Of a DNA stretch of 64,000 nucleotides, positions 16,504-26,311 are shown one piece after another. A program made the translations under genes and the position numbers. The DNA is from Phycisphaerales bacterium UBA5793 (lineage in GTDB: Bacteria; Planctomycetota; Phycisphaerae; Phycisphaerales; UBA5793), in the NCBI GenBank assembly GCA_002418285.1, contig DIDT01000012.1:1-64000 (forward strand), in the 5' to 3' direction. Below the pieces are notes generated by a model. The model saw only the letters and a program-made list of their open reading frames with translations, had not been told where the DNA came from and ran no database searches. Every line of letters begins with the position of its first letter. The stretch's first letter is position 1.

Positions 16504-17742
16504 ATGTCCAGCGTCAAAAACGACCTCTACATCCTTGCCGGGGCGATTCAGGACGCCAACGCACCACCGGCGCGGCCCGGCGCGATCCACTGGCGCGACG
16601 GCCGAATCATCGCATCCGGCTCTCCCGAGGCGGTCCCGTGCCCGGCCGGGGCGACCATCATCGAGCGGCCGAATCGACTGGTCCTGCCCGGACTGGTCAA
16701 TGCGCACACCCATCTCGACCTGACTTCCATCGGGCCGGCGCCCTACGGCGGCGACTTCATCGAATGGATCGAGTTCGTCCGCGATGCTCGACCGAATGAC
16801 TCGGACGCGCTGGAGGCCTCGCTCCGACTAGGAATCGACCTGAGCATCGCCGGGGGCACGGCGATCATCGGCGATATCGCCGGCGTCGGGTCCACCGTAC
16901 CCATCGAAACGCTTCGATCCGACGGCCGGTTGCGAGGCGTGAGCTTTGTCGAGTTTTTCGGCCTCGGTTCGCGACAGCAGCAGGCGATCGATGCGATGGA
17001 GCGGCTGTGCGCTCAGTTCCCTTCTGAGCCTAACGGGAAGATTCGACTCAGTCTCCAGCCGCACGCGCCCTACAGCGCGGGACCGGAGGTCTACCGGGCG
17101 GCGGCGCGGCTGGCGGCGGCGCGGGGGCTGGTCGCATCAACGCATCTGGCGGAGACGTTGGCCGAAGTCGAATTCGCACGCCATGCTGCCGGCCCGTTCG
17201 CTGAGTTCCTGCGTCGTATCGACCGTTGGGACAATTCCATCACGCCGCTGGGCGATCATCCCATCGAGGCGCTGTGCGAGGTTTTCAACAAGCCGGCTCG
17301 TTGGCTCGTTGCTCACGTCAACTATGCCGACTCTGGACAAGTCGACCGCCTGTCGCTGACCGGAGCAGCCATCGCGCACTGCCCGCGCGCGACGGCGTAT
17401 TTCGGTCACGACACGCAGCACTGCCGCGCGGTGCTGCAACACTTTCCTCGCCTTACCCTCGGGACGGATTCGATCATCAACCTCGATCGCAGCGATCGCA
17501 TTTCGATTCTCGACGAGATGTCGCTGCTGCATCGCCGCGATCACATCGGACCTGTGTATCTTCTTCACGCTGCAACAGTGGGTGGGGCCGCAGCACTGGG
17601 TTTCGATCAGCAGCTCGTCACGCTTCGTCCCGGCCCGTGCGCGGGGCTGATTTCTGTCGAATTCGACCCGGACGATCCGACCGATGCGTTAACGCAGGTG
17701 CTCAACGATCCCGGCCTGATCGAGTGGGTGGCGCGGAGTTGA
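16504..17742 (+). CDS. Amidohydrolase-superfamily deaminase (guanine/aminofutalosine deaminase-like)
   Basis: A 412-aa TIM-barrel metal hydrolase. The first metal motif is LVNAHTHLDL (His68, His70). Later come LQPHAPYSAG, STHLAETLAEVEFA with the metal His, HVNYAD, AIAHCPRATAYFGHD and LGTDSIINLD with the catalytic Asp. This is the TrzA/SsnA/MtaD-type deaminase pattern. In organisms using the futalosine route to menaquinone a homologue deaminates aminofutalosine, which would suit the nearby cytochrome c genes, but the substrate is not determined. The product is cytoplasmic and 119 bp upstream of resB. Confidence 0.83.
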   Translation: MSSVKNDLYILAGAIQDANAPPARPGAIHWRDGRIIASGSPEAVPCPAGATIIERPNRLVLPGLVNAHTHLDLTSIGPAPYGGDFIEWIEFVRDARPNDSDALEASLRLGIDLSIAGGTAIIGDIAGVGSTVPIETLRSDGRLRGVSFVEFFGLGSRQQQAIDAMERLCAQFPSEPNGKIRLSLQPHAPYSAGPEVYRAAARLAAARGLVASTHLAETLAEVEFARHAAGPFAEFLRRIDRWDNSITPLGDHPIEALCEVFNKPARWLVAHVNYADSGQVDRLSLTGAAIAHCPRATAYFGHDTQHCRAVLQHFPRLTLGTDSIINLDRSDRISILDEMSLLHRRDHIGPVYLLHAATVGGAAALGFDQQLVTLRPGPCAGLISVEFDPDDPTDALTQVLNDPGLIEWVARS

Positions 17743-17861
17743 TGCGGCGGGTGGGGCAAATGCCTCAAGAGCGCAAATCTGCGGACTGAGAAGCGGCCGC
17801 GCGCACTATAGTTCTCAACGATCCGCCTTGGCGCGGTGGCATCTTTGGTGGAACCAGATTC

Positions 17862-20300
17862 ATGAGTGCAAAGTGGCGGCGAGTCAAGTCGTGGGATCAG
17901 CAGCACCTCACCGGCGTACTGACTCCGGTGCGCTGGATCCTCACTGCGTTCAGTTCCATCACCCTCGCGGTGACGCTGCTTGTGCTGATCGCGCTCTACG
18001 GCTCGCTGGCGAGCATTCCCATCGGCCTGTGGGCCATGATCCCGACCAAGCTCTTCGAGGGCGCGACGCTGGTGCTCATGGTCGGCGTGCATGTCTTCAT
18101 CACGCAGTGGATCCTGGCCAGGGCGATCAAGGGTCGCCTGTCGCGCGAATGGACCTTTGCCCTGCGCTTCACGGCCGGGCTGCTCGTGGCGCTGCTGGCG
18201 TATGAGCTGTGGTCGGTCACGGTCTGGCCCGCGATTCGCTACGAACCGGCCGTCGTCGCGACCGGGCATGCCGCGCATGGCGTGCGTTTCTTTGCCGACT
18301 TCATCGAGAAGTATCGCGGCACGATGCTCCGCCAGCTTCCGTCATGGGAGATGAGCGAGATCGAGTTCTACGCGTGGTGGCCGTTCAAACTCATCCTGAT
18401 CATTTTTGTGCTCAACATGGTCACGGCGACCATCCGCCGCATCGAGTTCACCTTCCTGAACATCGGCGTGCTCACCGTGCACACCGGTATTGTGCTCATC
18501 TGCCTGGGCAGCATCTTCTACGAGCGAGGCAAGGTCGAGGGTGACATCCGACTCGTCAAGAACAGCCCGCCCAAGAGCGTCTATTACGACGCGATCGTCC
18601 CTGCCGTGTATGCGTGGAAGCAGGGTGATCCGCGATTGTTCGTGCATCCACTCAAGGGGTTGTCGCGCTACAACGATGCGCCGGCGGGTTCTCCGTATGC
18701 GCCCCACATCGCGATGCACACCGAGGAACACTTTGATGAGCTGTTCCCGCCTTCGCTGGAGATCAACGTCGTCGGCGTGATCCCCTACGGCATGCAGCAG
18801 CCTTCCTGGGTCAACGGCGGCACGGAACTCAATCCGTCTGTGGATGTGCATCTTGAGGTGGAATCTCCCGACGGTCGCACCTTCGAGCGGGAGCAGCGCC
18901 TCATCGGCGCCATGCCGCAGAACCGTGCGGCTGGCGCCGTCCACTTCGGCGGCCTGACCATCGAACATCTGGTTCAGCCTTCCGCCAAACGTCTCGCCGA
19001 TCTGACCACACCATTCCCCGGCGAAGGCGATCACGCCCTGATCGTTCGTGTTCCCGAGGCAAGATTTGAGCAGACAGTCCTGATCAAGCCCGGCACGAGT
19101 ATCGACGTCGGTGATACTGGATGGAAACTCCAGGTGCAGCAGATGCAGGCCGCCAACGAAGGTCTGGCGCTCGTTTCGACGGGCTACCGCGGGGCGGCCT
19201 CGTCGCGCGTCAACATTCAGGTCACCGCGCCCGACGGGCACACGTTCAACCGCAGCGTGCTGCACCAGTACCCCGAACTGACGCAGGACTTTCTACCCGG
19301 CCCGTCGGGGCAGCCTCCCAAGCGCGTCGCGCCGGACAAGGCCATCGAACTCGTCTATCTCGATGCAAGCCAGACCTACCTGTGGATTACCCAGAGCGAT
19401 CCGGCGACCGCGGCGTTTCACGTCATCGAGCGCGTGCCCGGCGGCGCACGCCAGCAGTTTGACGTCGGCGATGGCGACTCGATCGTCGGCGAACTCGACG
19501 GCACGAAGATGCGCTTCCGCTTTGCCGACTTCTGGGCTCGCACCACGCAGCGGCTCGACGTGGTTCCCGTACCCGCAGCCGAGCAGGAGCGCAGCGCCCG
19601 CGGCACGTTCTTCCGAGCCTTTCTCGACGTCGAGATCACGGTTCGCCGCGCCGACGGCACCAAGACCACGCTGGAGCGCTGGCTGCCGTTCAACCAGTAT
19701 CTTGATTCAGACTACGAGTTTCTGCGCATCGAGCGTGTGGAGGTGCCTGAAGTCGGCTCGGTGAATCTCGCGTTCGGCCGTCTTCGCCGCGCTCTCCCCG
19801 GTTTTGGTTTGAGACTTACGGATTTCGAGATGATCCCGTACCCCGGCACGGATACGCCGCGCGACTATCAGTCCACTGTCCAGATGTACTTCGAAGGACA
19901 GGATCGCCCAAGCCAGGAGCACGTGACAAAACTGAACCATCCCTACATCTACCGCCGGCCGTTCGAGTGGAATGACGGGCGCAACTTCGCGTCCAACAGC
20001 CTCGCGTGGCTGGGCAGCAAGATCGTGCCCGAGCAGTACAAGTTCAGCCAGGCGGGATGGGATCCGGTCAACCAGCGCTTCACCGTGCTGGGTGTGGGCA
20101 ACAACCCGGGCATATACGTGATTGCATTCGGCGCCATTCTCATCGGCCTGGGCATTCCGTGGGCGTTTTACATCAAGCCCGCCATCGTCCGCCGGCGCAA
20201 GCGGATCATTCAAGAGCAACTCGACAAGGGTGAATACGTCCCGCCCGCGCGCCGACCGGCGAGCGAGCCTTCTCAAGAACTGGTGGGAGCCAACGCATGA
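17862..20300 (+). CDS. resB: ResB-type cytochrome c maturation protein
   Basis: An 812-aa membrane protein of system II cytochrome c biogenesis, which with CcsA carries heme across the membrane and attaches it to apocytochrome CxxCH. Early membrane segments lie at about residues 28-60 (SITLAVTLLVLIALYGSLAS) and 62-125, with more at about 175-225 (LILIIFVLNMVTAT and GVLTVHTGIVLICLGSIFYE). A large extracytoplasmic domain follows and a final helix near 750 (IYVIAFGAILIGLGIPWAFY) leads to a basic tail. It is larger than the usual 400-550 aa. Its last codon overlaps the ccsA start (ATGA), so the two are translationally coupled. Confidence 0.88.
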   Translation: MSAKWRRVKSWDQQHLTGVLTPVRWILTAFSSITLAVTLLVLIALYGSLASIPIGLWAMIPTKLFEGATLVLMVGVHVFITQWILARAIKGRLSREWTFALRFTAGLLVALLAYELWSVTVWPAIRYEPAVVATGHAAHGVRFFADFIEKYRGTMLRQLPSWEMSEIEFYAWWPFKLILIIFVLNMVTATIRRIEFTFLNIGVLTVHTGIVLICLGSIFYERGKVEGDIRLVKNSPPKSVYYDAIVPAVYAWKQGDPRLFVHPLKGLSRYNDAPAGSPYAPHIAMHTEEHFDELFPPSLEINVVGVIPYGMQQPSWVNGGTELNPSVDVHLEVESPDGRTFEREQRLIGAMPQNRAAGAVHFGGLTIEHLVQPSAKRLADLTTPFPGEGDHALIVRVPEARFEQTVLIKPGTSIDVGDTGWKLQVQQMQAANEGLALVSTGYRGAASSRVNIQVTAPDGHTFNRSVLHQYPELTQDFLPGPSGQPPKRVAPDKAIELVYLDASQTYLWITQSDPATAAFHVIERVPGGARQQFDVGDGDSIVGELDGTKMRFRFADFWARTTQRLDVVPVPAAEQERSARGTFFRAFLDVEITVRRADGTKTTLERWLPFNQYLDSDYEFLRIERVEVPEVGSVNLAFGRLRRALPGFGLRLTDFEMIPYPGTDTPRDYQSTVQMYFEGQDRPSQEHVTKLNHPYIYRRPFEWNDGRNFASNSLAWLGSKIVPEQYKFSQAGWDPVNQRFTVLGVGNNPGIYVIAFGAILIGLGIPWAFYIKPAIVRRRKRIIQEQLDKGEYVPPARRPASEPSQELVGANA

Positions 20301-22138
20301 CTTTTTCAACCAATGCCACACGCCTGGTCGCCCTGTTCGCGGCCGCGACGGCGCTTCTCATGGCCCCTTCGATTTCGCAGGCTCAGACCGAGGATCCGCA
20401 CGCAGGTCTGGAGAACGGCAGCGAAGCCGGTAACGAAACGACGGCGCCACAGCGCGGCCCGGCGGGCAACGCCCATCCGACGGAGATGTTCAATGCCGCC
20501 CTGACCAACCCGCTTGACAATCGGCAGCGAGCTTCCATGGGCGAGGCTACGGCGGTCGAGAAGTACGATTTCGCCCGAAAGGTCAATCTCTCTCCGCTGG
20601 CCGGACTGGCCGTGATGCACAACAGCCGGGCGGCGATTCTCGATACGGTGGCGCGCGATGCGATCCGCGAAATCACCGGACACGGCCACTACCAGGACTT
20701 CGTGCGCAGCACGAGCGACTCGGCGCCGCGCAAGCTCAGCTATGACCCGATGTTCACCTTCATCGATATCATGGCGGACAAGGATTACTACTTCGACAAG
20801 CCGATCATCAGCATCGAGTACCTCCCGCTACGGCGCGGCATTGTCGAAGCCGAGTTCCCCAACGATTCGGGCACGCAGGAACAGTGGATGAAGGCGACGC
20901 GCCTCTCGCCGATCATCCTCATGCACCAGTTGGATCTCATCAACGGGCCATTCCTCGCCGACCTCACCTTCGAGCGCGGCCGTACGCAGATGACGCTTTC
21001 ATTCAACCGATTCCGCGACCTGCACGCTTCGCTCATGCTCATTGCCCCGGCGACGGAGGGCGGCGACTGGATCCACGTCTCGCGCAACTCGGTGCTCAAC
21101 GCCAAGTTCGCCCAGCTCGGCGACGCGTGGCGGGCTCGAAACGCGGACAAGGTCAACGCGCTGGTCAAGGACATTGCAGCCGTGGTTCCGACCATCAACG
21201 CCGAGCACTATCCGCCCGCGTGGCGAGGCCAGCTCGAACGCGTCTACAACGGCGGCAACAACTTCATCTTCGGTTACACGTTCTACTTCCTCTCCATGGT
21301 GCTGCTGCTCATCGCCTTTGGCACTGGACGCGTCACCATCCAGCGCCTCGGCATCGGTCTGCTGCTGATGGGCCTGAGCATTCACCTGCTCGGCTTTGTC
21401 ATCCGCTGGGTGCTCGCCGAGCGCATTCCGATTCAGAATCAGTTCGAGTCGATGTGGGGACTGAGCCTCGGCGCGTGCCTGTTTGCCACCATCACGATGT
21501 TCGTGCGCAAGCAGCCGATCTTCGGCGTGGCGGCTGCGGGTGTCGGCTTTTTGGCGCTGATGGCGGCGACGCTCAAGGGCATTCCCGGCGCGCCGATCGG
21601 GCGCGAGGCGGCGATTCTCAACACGAGCTACATCCTCTTCTACCACGTCAACATCGTGCTCTTCAGCTACGGCATGATCGCGCTGGGGTTCATCGTCAGC
21701 ATCATCTATCTCATCACGCATTACTTCGCCGGGCGAAGCGCCGGCACGGTGCAACTCGCCGCGGCTGGAGTGGGCACAGTCACGGTTAGCGCCGGCGACG
21801 GTGGAGGTGGTGTCAACGTCGGCCGACAGCGGTTGCTCAACGACCTCGATCACGCCCAGATGGTCATCCTGCAACTCGCGTTCTGGATTCTCGGCGTGGG
21901 GATCCTGCTCGGCGCGTGGTGGGCCGATCACAGCTGGGGCCGCTGGTGGGCCTTCGACCCCAAGGAAACCTGGGCCCTCATCACGTGGATCGTCTACCTC
22001 ATCGTTATCCACGTGCGCTTCGTTGCGCCCAATCGCGGCCTGACCACGGCGTGGCTGAGCATCGTCGGCTTCTTCATCATGCTCTGGACTTACTTCGGCG
22101 TCAATCTCCTCCTGCCGGGCTTGCACGCGTACGCGTGA
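20297..22138 (+). CDS. ccsA: CcsA-type cytochrome c maturation protein with a large N-terminal extracytoplasmic domain
   Basis: A 613-aa protein. A signal peptide (LVALFAAATALLMAPSISQA) is followed by about 280 residues outside the membrane, then the CcsA core from about residue 320 with seven or eight helices. The heme-handling WWD motif is WADHSWGRWWAFDPKETWAL, and likely heme-ligand histidines lie in HLLGFVIRW, HVNIVLFSYG and IVIHVRF. It is the partner of ResB. The N-terminal domain is not part of ordinary CcsA proteins, which are around 320-400 aa; it may bind apocytochrome or heme. A Gly/Asp-rich loop (GDGGGGVN) splits the core near residue 500. Confidence 0.88.
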   Translation: MTFSTNATRLVALFAAATALLMAPSISQAQTEDPHAGLENGSEAGNETTAPQRGPAGNAHPTEMFNAALTNPLDNRQRASMGEATAVEKYDFARKVNLSPLAGLAVMHNSRAAILDTVARDAIREITGHGHYQDFVRSTSDSAPRKLSYDPMFTFIDIMADKDYYFDKPIISIEYLPLRRGIVEAEFPNDSGTQEQWMKATRLSPIILMHQLDLINGPFLADLTFERGRTQMTLSFNRFRDLHASLMLIAPATEGGDWIHVSRNSVLNAKFAQLGDAWRARNADKVNALVKDIAAVVPTINAEHYPPAWRGQLERVYNGGNNFIFGYTFYFLSMVLLLIAFGTGRVTIQRLGIGLLLMGLSIHLLGFVIRWVLAERIPIQNQFESMWGLSLGACLFATITMFVRKQPIFGVAAAGVGFLALMAATLKGIPGAPIGREAAILNTSYILFYHVNIVLFSYGMIALGFIVSIIYLITHYFAGRSAGTVQLAAAGVGTVTVSAGDGGGGVNVGRQRLLNDLDHAQMVILQLAFWILGVGILLGAWWADHSWGRWWAFDPKETWALITWIVYLIVIHVRFVAPNRGLTTAWLSIVGFFIMLWTYFGVNLLLPGLHAYA

Positions 22139-22368
22139 ATCACGCGAAGCGCCGCCTCGACGAGCCGCGCCCGTGAGGAAGCGGTGTTGACTGTCCGACG
22201 CGCGAACTGGGTGCCACTCGGCATCCGGCTTGGGGTGCTGATTGCGAGGGTGCGAGGACGTCCGACTGAATGCTTGCCGGCGCAGCCATGACGGCCTCAT
22301 CCCTGCATGCCCCTATGCTTGCACTGCTCGTTCCCGGCTGAACAGGCTGAATCGCCGGAGCTTTATTG
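22139..22368. repeat. Intergenic region with CGAGCCGCG...GAGGAAGCGG repeat
   Basis: The motif CGACGAGCCGCGCCCGTGAG followed by GAAGCGG (about 22158-22184) recurs, interrupted by another repeat, at 42196-42250, with a further partial copy near 42424. Nothing else recognisable lies here apart from the ribosome binding site of the next gene (GGAG at 22357-22360). Confidence 0.55.
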
Positions 22369-23211
22369 ATGCACACGGCCGATCCGCCGTATGTTCGAAC
22401 CGTTCGCCTTCTGCTGGCGATGATCTACGTCGCCGGCGTCGCGGCGTTGTTCCTGCCATTCTGTTACGACATCTCGGTGGCGCACTTCACCCTGCTCGAA
22501 CCTGAGATGGTGAGCGAACTCTTCCGGTCGCGACTCGATTGGGAGAACGTGAGCCTCTATCTGGCGGCGCTGCTTGCGCCCGGGCCGTTCTATGTGCCGC
22601 TGGTTCTGGGGCCTTTGCAGATCCGGTCCATGTTCAATGCGCGATTCCACCGGTGGGAACTTAGGTTCATCGCGGCTGTGGCGCTTGTGGCGAGTGCCTC
22701 GGCGGTGCTCCTCCAGCTCCTCTACACCATTCTGGCCGTGCAGAATATCGATGAGTGGACGTCCAGCGGCGAGGGGTGGTGGGTCGTGGCGTGCGTGGCC
22801 GCAGGCTGGGTGAGTCTGGCGCTCGTGGTCGGACTCATGGTCCTCCATCGGTTCCGACCGACCACGGCGGGGCTGAAGTGGCTCCGACTGTCGCGGGCTG
22901 CGTTCGTGATGCAGGCGGCCCAGGTGGGCGTGTGCTTTGGAATGCAGGATGATCTGCGAGCCGGCGGCTGGATCTTCATCGCGCTGGCCGTGTGGCTTGT
23001 TGGCGAGATCATCGTCTTCTGTCGGTACGGCCGGCGATACTCCAATGGCACGGCAGCGCACACACTCATGCGCTACTGGCTGCCGCGCGAGGAAGCGAAT
23101 CCGCGACCGGAGTTCCCCGCTTGCACCAACTGCGGCTACGACCTGCGGGGCACGATTCCCGCCGGCGGACGCGTCTGCCCGGAGTGCGGCACGGCAATCG
23201 CCGCGACCTGA
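22369..23211 (+). CDS. Multi-pass membrane protein with C-terminal zinc ribbon
   Basis: A 280-aa protein, start ATG at 22369 with GGAG 8 nt upstream. About five hydrophobic segments are visible (LLLAMIYVAGVAALFLPFCY, VSLYLAALLAPGPFYVPLVL, FIAAVALVASASAVLLQLLY, WWVVACVAAGWVSLALVVGL, GWIFIALAVWLVGEIIVFC). The tail CTNCGYDLRGTIPAGGRVCPECG is the same class of zinc ribbon as in the array at 314-4892, but here x is 13 between the cysteine pairs and the membrane part is unrelated. The function is unknown. It shows that the ribbon is a mobile or convergent module joined to different membrane domains. Confidence 0.75.
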   Translation: MHTADPPYVRTVRLLLAMIYVAGVAALFLPFCYDISVAHFTLLEPEMVSELFRSRLDWENVSLYLAALLAPGPFYVPLVLGPLQIRSMFNARFHRWELRFIAAVALVASASAVLLQLLYTILAVQNIDEWTSSGEGWWVVACVAAGWVSLALVVGLMVLHRFRPTTAGLKWLRLSRAAFVMQAAQVGVCFGMQDDLRAGGWIFIALAVWLVGEIIVFCRYGRRYSNGTAAHTLMRYWLPREEANPRPEFPACTNCGYDLRGTIPAGGRVCPECGTAIAAT

Positions 23212-23327
23212 TCGCCAAGCCCGCCCACGTCCGTAGTTATCGATTCAGGTGTGCGCGTGCGATGCGTCGATACTGGCTGGCGTCCGCATTTCATTTCCTC
23301 CCACCCAGCCGCCCTCAGGAGTCGGTC

Positions 23328-24071
23328 ATGTCATCGTCGCGCCTTAATCTCTTCTGGCTCATCATCTTCGGCCTCACGCTGCCCGTCAGCGTCGTCATCT
23401 CCACGCAGCTGGCGCGGCGGAGTTTCGAGCGCGTCCGCATCCGCGGGCAGACGATTACCGTCAAGGGCTACGCCGAGCGCGACATCACCTCCGATCTCGC
23501 CACATGGTCGGCCAAGCTGGTGACTCGGGAGGCGGAATTGGCCGGGGCCTACGCGCGCCTCGAGCGCGATCGCACGAGCTTGCTCGAGTACCTTGCCGGC
23601 AAGGGCTTCGAGGCGTCGAGCGTGGCGCTGGCACCGGTGGATATCGACACACTGCGCCGACGCGATGAGAAGGGCAACCTGACCAACGCCATCGAGTCCT
23701 ACGTACTCAGCCAGCGACTGTCGATCGAATCGACTCAGGTGCAGACCATCGCGGATGCGGCGCGCGATGTGAGTGCATTGATCGGCCAGGGAGTCGAACT
23801 ACAGGCCGAGCTGCCGCGCTACCTCTACACCAAACTCGACGATCTGAAACTCGAACTGCTCGCCGAGGCCACCGCCAACGGTCACGAGCGGGCGGTGCGG
23901 CTCGTCACGGGCAGCCCCAACACCGTCGGCTCACTGCGCGGCGCAAGCCAGGGGGTCTTTCAGATCACGCCGGCGCACTCGACGGAGGTGAGTTCGACGG
24001 GCATCAACGACACCGACAGCGTGCGCAAGGTCACCAAGGCCGTGGTGACGCTGGAGTATGCGATCGAGTGA
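23328..24071 (+). CDS. SIMPL-domain (DUF541) periplasmic protein
   Basis: A 247-aa protein. One N-terminal helix (LFWLIIFGLTLPVSVVIST) anchors or exports it. The rest is the SIMPL domain: ITVKGYAERDITSDLATWSA at the start of the domain, YVLSQRLSIES in the middle, and LRGASQGVFQITP plus VTKAVVTLEYAIE at the end. Members are envelope proteins linked to oxidative stress or signalling, generally of unknown mechanism. The start is the ATG with CAGGAG 7 nt before; a longer frame upstream overlaps the previous gene and is rejected. Confidence 0.85.
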   Translation: MSSSRLNLFWLIIFGLTLPVSVVISTQLARRSFERVRIRGQTITVKGYAERDITSDLATWSAKLVTREAELAGAYARLERDRTSLLEYLAGKGFEASSVALAPVDIDTLRRRDEKGNLTNAIESYVLSQRLSIESTQVQTIADAARDVSALIGQGVELQAELPRYLYTKLDDLKLELLAEATANGHERAVRLVTGSPNTVGSLRGASQGVFQITPAHSTEVSSTGINDTDSVRKVTKAVVTLEYAIE

Positions 24072-24175
24072 AAGCGGTCGAACGCTGCAACGAATAAACT
24101 GCGGAACCTGCTCCCGGTCCGGTGCTTCCGCGCGTTGCGCCGCCGCCTATCATCGGTCACACGAGGAGGAATCGC

Positions 24176-25195
<1,020 letters not shown>

Positions 25196-25225
25196 CCGTT
25201 CCTGCAGGAATGCGAATGTGTTTTG

Positions 25226-25253
25226 AAGTCCGTGTTCAATGAACATGGCCTTC
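25226..25253. terminator. Terminator-like hairpin, sibling of the rpsA terminator
   Basis: GAAG and CCGTGTTC pair with GAACATGG and CTTC around AAT, with one G-T wobble and small mismatches. It lies between the convergent MoxR and CBS-protein genes. The core CC(A/G)TGTTCAATGAACATGG is shared with 13918-13950. Confidence 0.6.
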
Positions 25254-25276
25254 TGTCATTCTCAACGCCGCGCGAT

Positions 25277-26311
25277 CTACTCGCCCTCTTCTTCCGCCAT
25301 GAGCGGCTCGACGAGGCCGCGCAGGGTGATGATGCCGCGCGGGAGTTCGGGCGTGCCGACGAGGCCCATAACGGCACCGACCTTGCGCAGCATCGCGATC
25401 GCGGCCCGCGCATCGATCGATTCGCCGGCGAACGGCGCGGGTCGGCAGATGCTGCCGGCCGTGGCGCCCTCGCCTCCGGCAATGATGTCGATCAGATCAA
25501 CCACACCCACCACTCTGCCAAGTTCGTTGACGACGGGATAGCGAGCGTACCCCAGGCTGGCGTGCCGCCTGCGCAGTGATTCAAGCGTGTCGTTAATGCG
25601 GAGCGTCTGCACCACTTGCCAGGGGACCATGCGGCTCTCGGCGGAGATCTGTCGCAGCGAGAGCGCGCGGTCGACAATGTCCGTCTGCCGGGCCGAGAGC
25701 GTGCCATGTCCGACACCCTCTTCGATCAGCGCGGCGATCCGGGCGCGGGCGCTGAGTACGGCTCCGCTCATGTCGCCGCCAATGCGGTTCGAAAGCCACT
25801 GCCCCGAGGATTGGAAGAACCAGAGGATACCGGTGAAGAAGTAGATCCGCCGCACGAGTCGCAGCAACGGGGCGAGCGGGTAGGCGACCACGTCGGCGCG
25901 GGCGCGGCAGATTTCCTTGGGAATCGTTTCCGCGAAGATGAACAGCAGCGGCGTGAGCAGCATCGCCTGGGCGATGATCGACTTCACCTCGCCCCAGCCC
26001 ATCAGGCGCGTGAGGATCGCCGTGATGGCGAACGAGACCGTGAAGTTGCAGATGTTGTTGGAGATGAGCAGCGTCGAGATCGTGCGCTGGGCATCGGAAA
26101 TCTCCGAGCGCAGAATGCTCGCCGTCCGTTCGCCGCGGCTCTGGCGCACGATGAGGCGCAGGCGGCTCATGGAGTAGACGGCCGTTTCGAATCCGGAAAA
26201 GATCGCCGAGCCAAGCAGCCCGACAAGCAGGACTACAAAATAGACGATCCACATCCACCACTGTGGAGGCGCGGCCATGGTCTCGGGAATCGGAGTCGCG
26301 GCGAGGGGCAT
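25277..26311 (-). CDS. CNNM-domain plus CBS-pair membrane protein (HlyC/CorC type)
   Basis: A 344-aa protein. The CNNM (DUF21) transmembrane domain covers about residues 20-170, opening VGLLGSAIFSGFETAVYSMS, with its serine- and glutamate-bearing signature. A CBS pair follows (SAESRMVPWQVVQTLRINDT and LGYARYPVVNELGRVVGVV). Relatives are magnesium/cobalt transport or efflux proteins. The C-terminal CorC_HlyC domain of longer members is absent. Its ATG overlaps the stop of the upstream paralogue (TGATG), so the two are coupled and may form a heterodimer. Confidence 0.87.
   Translation of the reverse strand: MPLAATPIPETMAAPPQWWMWIVYFVVLLVGLLGSAIFSGFETAVYSMSRLRLIVRQSRGERTASILRSEISDAQRTISTLLISNNICNFTVSFAITAILTRLMGWGEVKSIIAQAMLLTPLLFIFAETIPKEICRARADVVAYPLAPLLRLVRRIYFFTGILWFFQSSGQWLSNRIGGDMSGAVLSARARIAALIEEGVGHGTLSARQTDIVDRALSLRQISAESRMVPWQVVQTLRINDTLESLRRRHASLGYARYPVVNELGRVVGVVDLIDIIAGGEGATAGSICRPAPFAGESIDARAAIAMLRKVGAVMGLVGTPELPRGIITLRGLVEPLMAEEEGE

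Noticed and set aside
20999..22300. A 433-codon minus-strand frame opposite ccsA
   Set aside because: The plus strand carries membrane helices and the WWD motif; the antisense is a charged low-complexity string.
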